Source: CAYVBE01 sp964448935
Lineage (GTDB): Bacteria > Planctomycetota > Brocadiia > SM23-32
Reading direction: 5' to 3'
Length of the DNA stretch: 13,253 bases
NCBI GenBank assembly: GCA_964448935.1
Contig: CAYVBE010000113.1
Span: 1-13,253, forward strand
Below are positions 13,146 through 13,253 of this stretch, in pieces. Position 1 is the stretch's first letter. Each line of letters begins with the position of its first letter. The position numbers and the translations under genes are program-made. The notes below the pieces were generated by a model. It did not search any database. It was not told the DNA's origin and saw only the letters and a list, made by a program, of their open reading frames with translations.

Positions 13146-13253
13146 CGGGTCACGCTCCACGCGAAAGTATGCTCCGGAGTCCGCCGAGGTAGTTGGACCG
13201 TAACCGTTCACGGATTTCCTGAGAAAAGTGGTGACTTTGGCCTCGGCGTTCGG

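Noticed and set aside
1..13253. CRISPR array, tRNA genes or a known anti-phage system
   Set aside because: No regularly spaced direct repeats, no tRNA-like cloverleaf that I could see, and no recognisable defence gene set; the nuclease-like protein alone is not enough.

Overview
The window is GC-rich bacterial DNA. Gene starts are preceded by Shine-Dalgarno sequences and several genes have near-consensus sigma70-type promoters. TGA, TAA and TAG all serve as ordinary stops. The gene content (a large membrane protein resembling the DUF6785/DUF6784 family, a DUF1080-type 3-keto-glycoside hydrolase, a GH78-like alpha-L-rhamnosidase and a ChbG/YdjC deacetylase) suggests a polysaccharide-degrading bacterium of the Planctomycetota/PVC or Armatimonadota type, often known only from metagenomes. 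That placement is inference; there is no rRNA or marker gene here.

Layout. Positions 1-491 hold the 3' part of an MFS transporter gene on the + strand. It converges with, and overlaps by 25 bases, a minus-strand operon of trmO-like (start 1792) and a radical SAM gene of the TYW1-like COG0731 group (467-1399), driven by a clear promoter at 1832-1861. Positions 1921-2430 look like a rearranged patch: a 140-bp inverted-repeat element, then an N-terminally missing remnant of an SPL-type radical SAM gene with an in-frame TAG, then a receiver-only response regulator facing it. A complete NarL/FixJ-type response regulator follows (3219-3887, minus) with its own promoter. Next come a LysE/RhtB-type exporter, an unrecognised protein with a nuclease-like motif and a C-terminal winged helix, and the large membrane protein, all on the minus strand (4055-7516).

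At 7517-7694 two strong promoters diverge, one for the membrane protein and one for the DUF1080 gene. Their -35 boxes lie in the two arms of a perfect 9-bp inverted repeat, which suggests shared control. After the DUF1080 gene comes about 720 bases without a convincing gene. The second half of this gap is a chain of stem-loops leading into a 73-residue zinc-ribbon-like protein, which ends at a strong intrinsic terminator. Next, a consensus promoter drives a GH78-like enzyme and a ChbG-like deacetylase as a two-gene operon (9596-13145).

How the genes fit together. The DUF1080, GH78 and ChbG proteins all lack visible signal peptides, so they probably process imported glycosides or oligosaccharides in the cytoplasm: removing rhamnose, deacetylating, and cleaving 3-keto-glycosides. 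The left half carries tRNA position-37 modification genes and response regulators with no kinase in view. I found no CRISPR array, tRNA, rRNA, intact transposase or complete known defence system. The best candidates for something undescribed are the structured 8640-9150 region with its zinc-ribbon gene, the nuclease-like protein at 4832-5533, the shared operator at 7570-7610, and the TrmO/radical SAM pairing.
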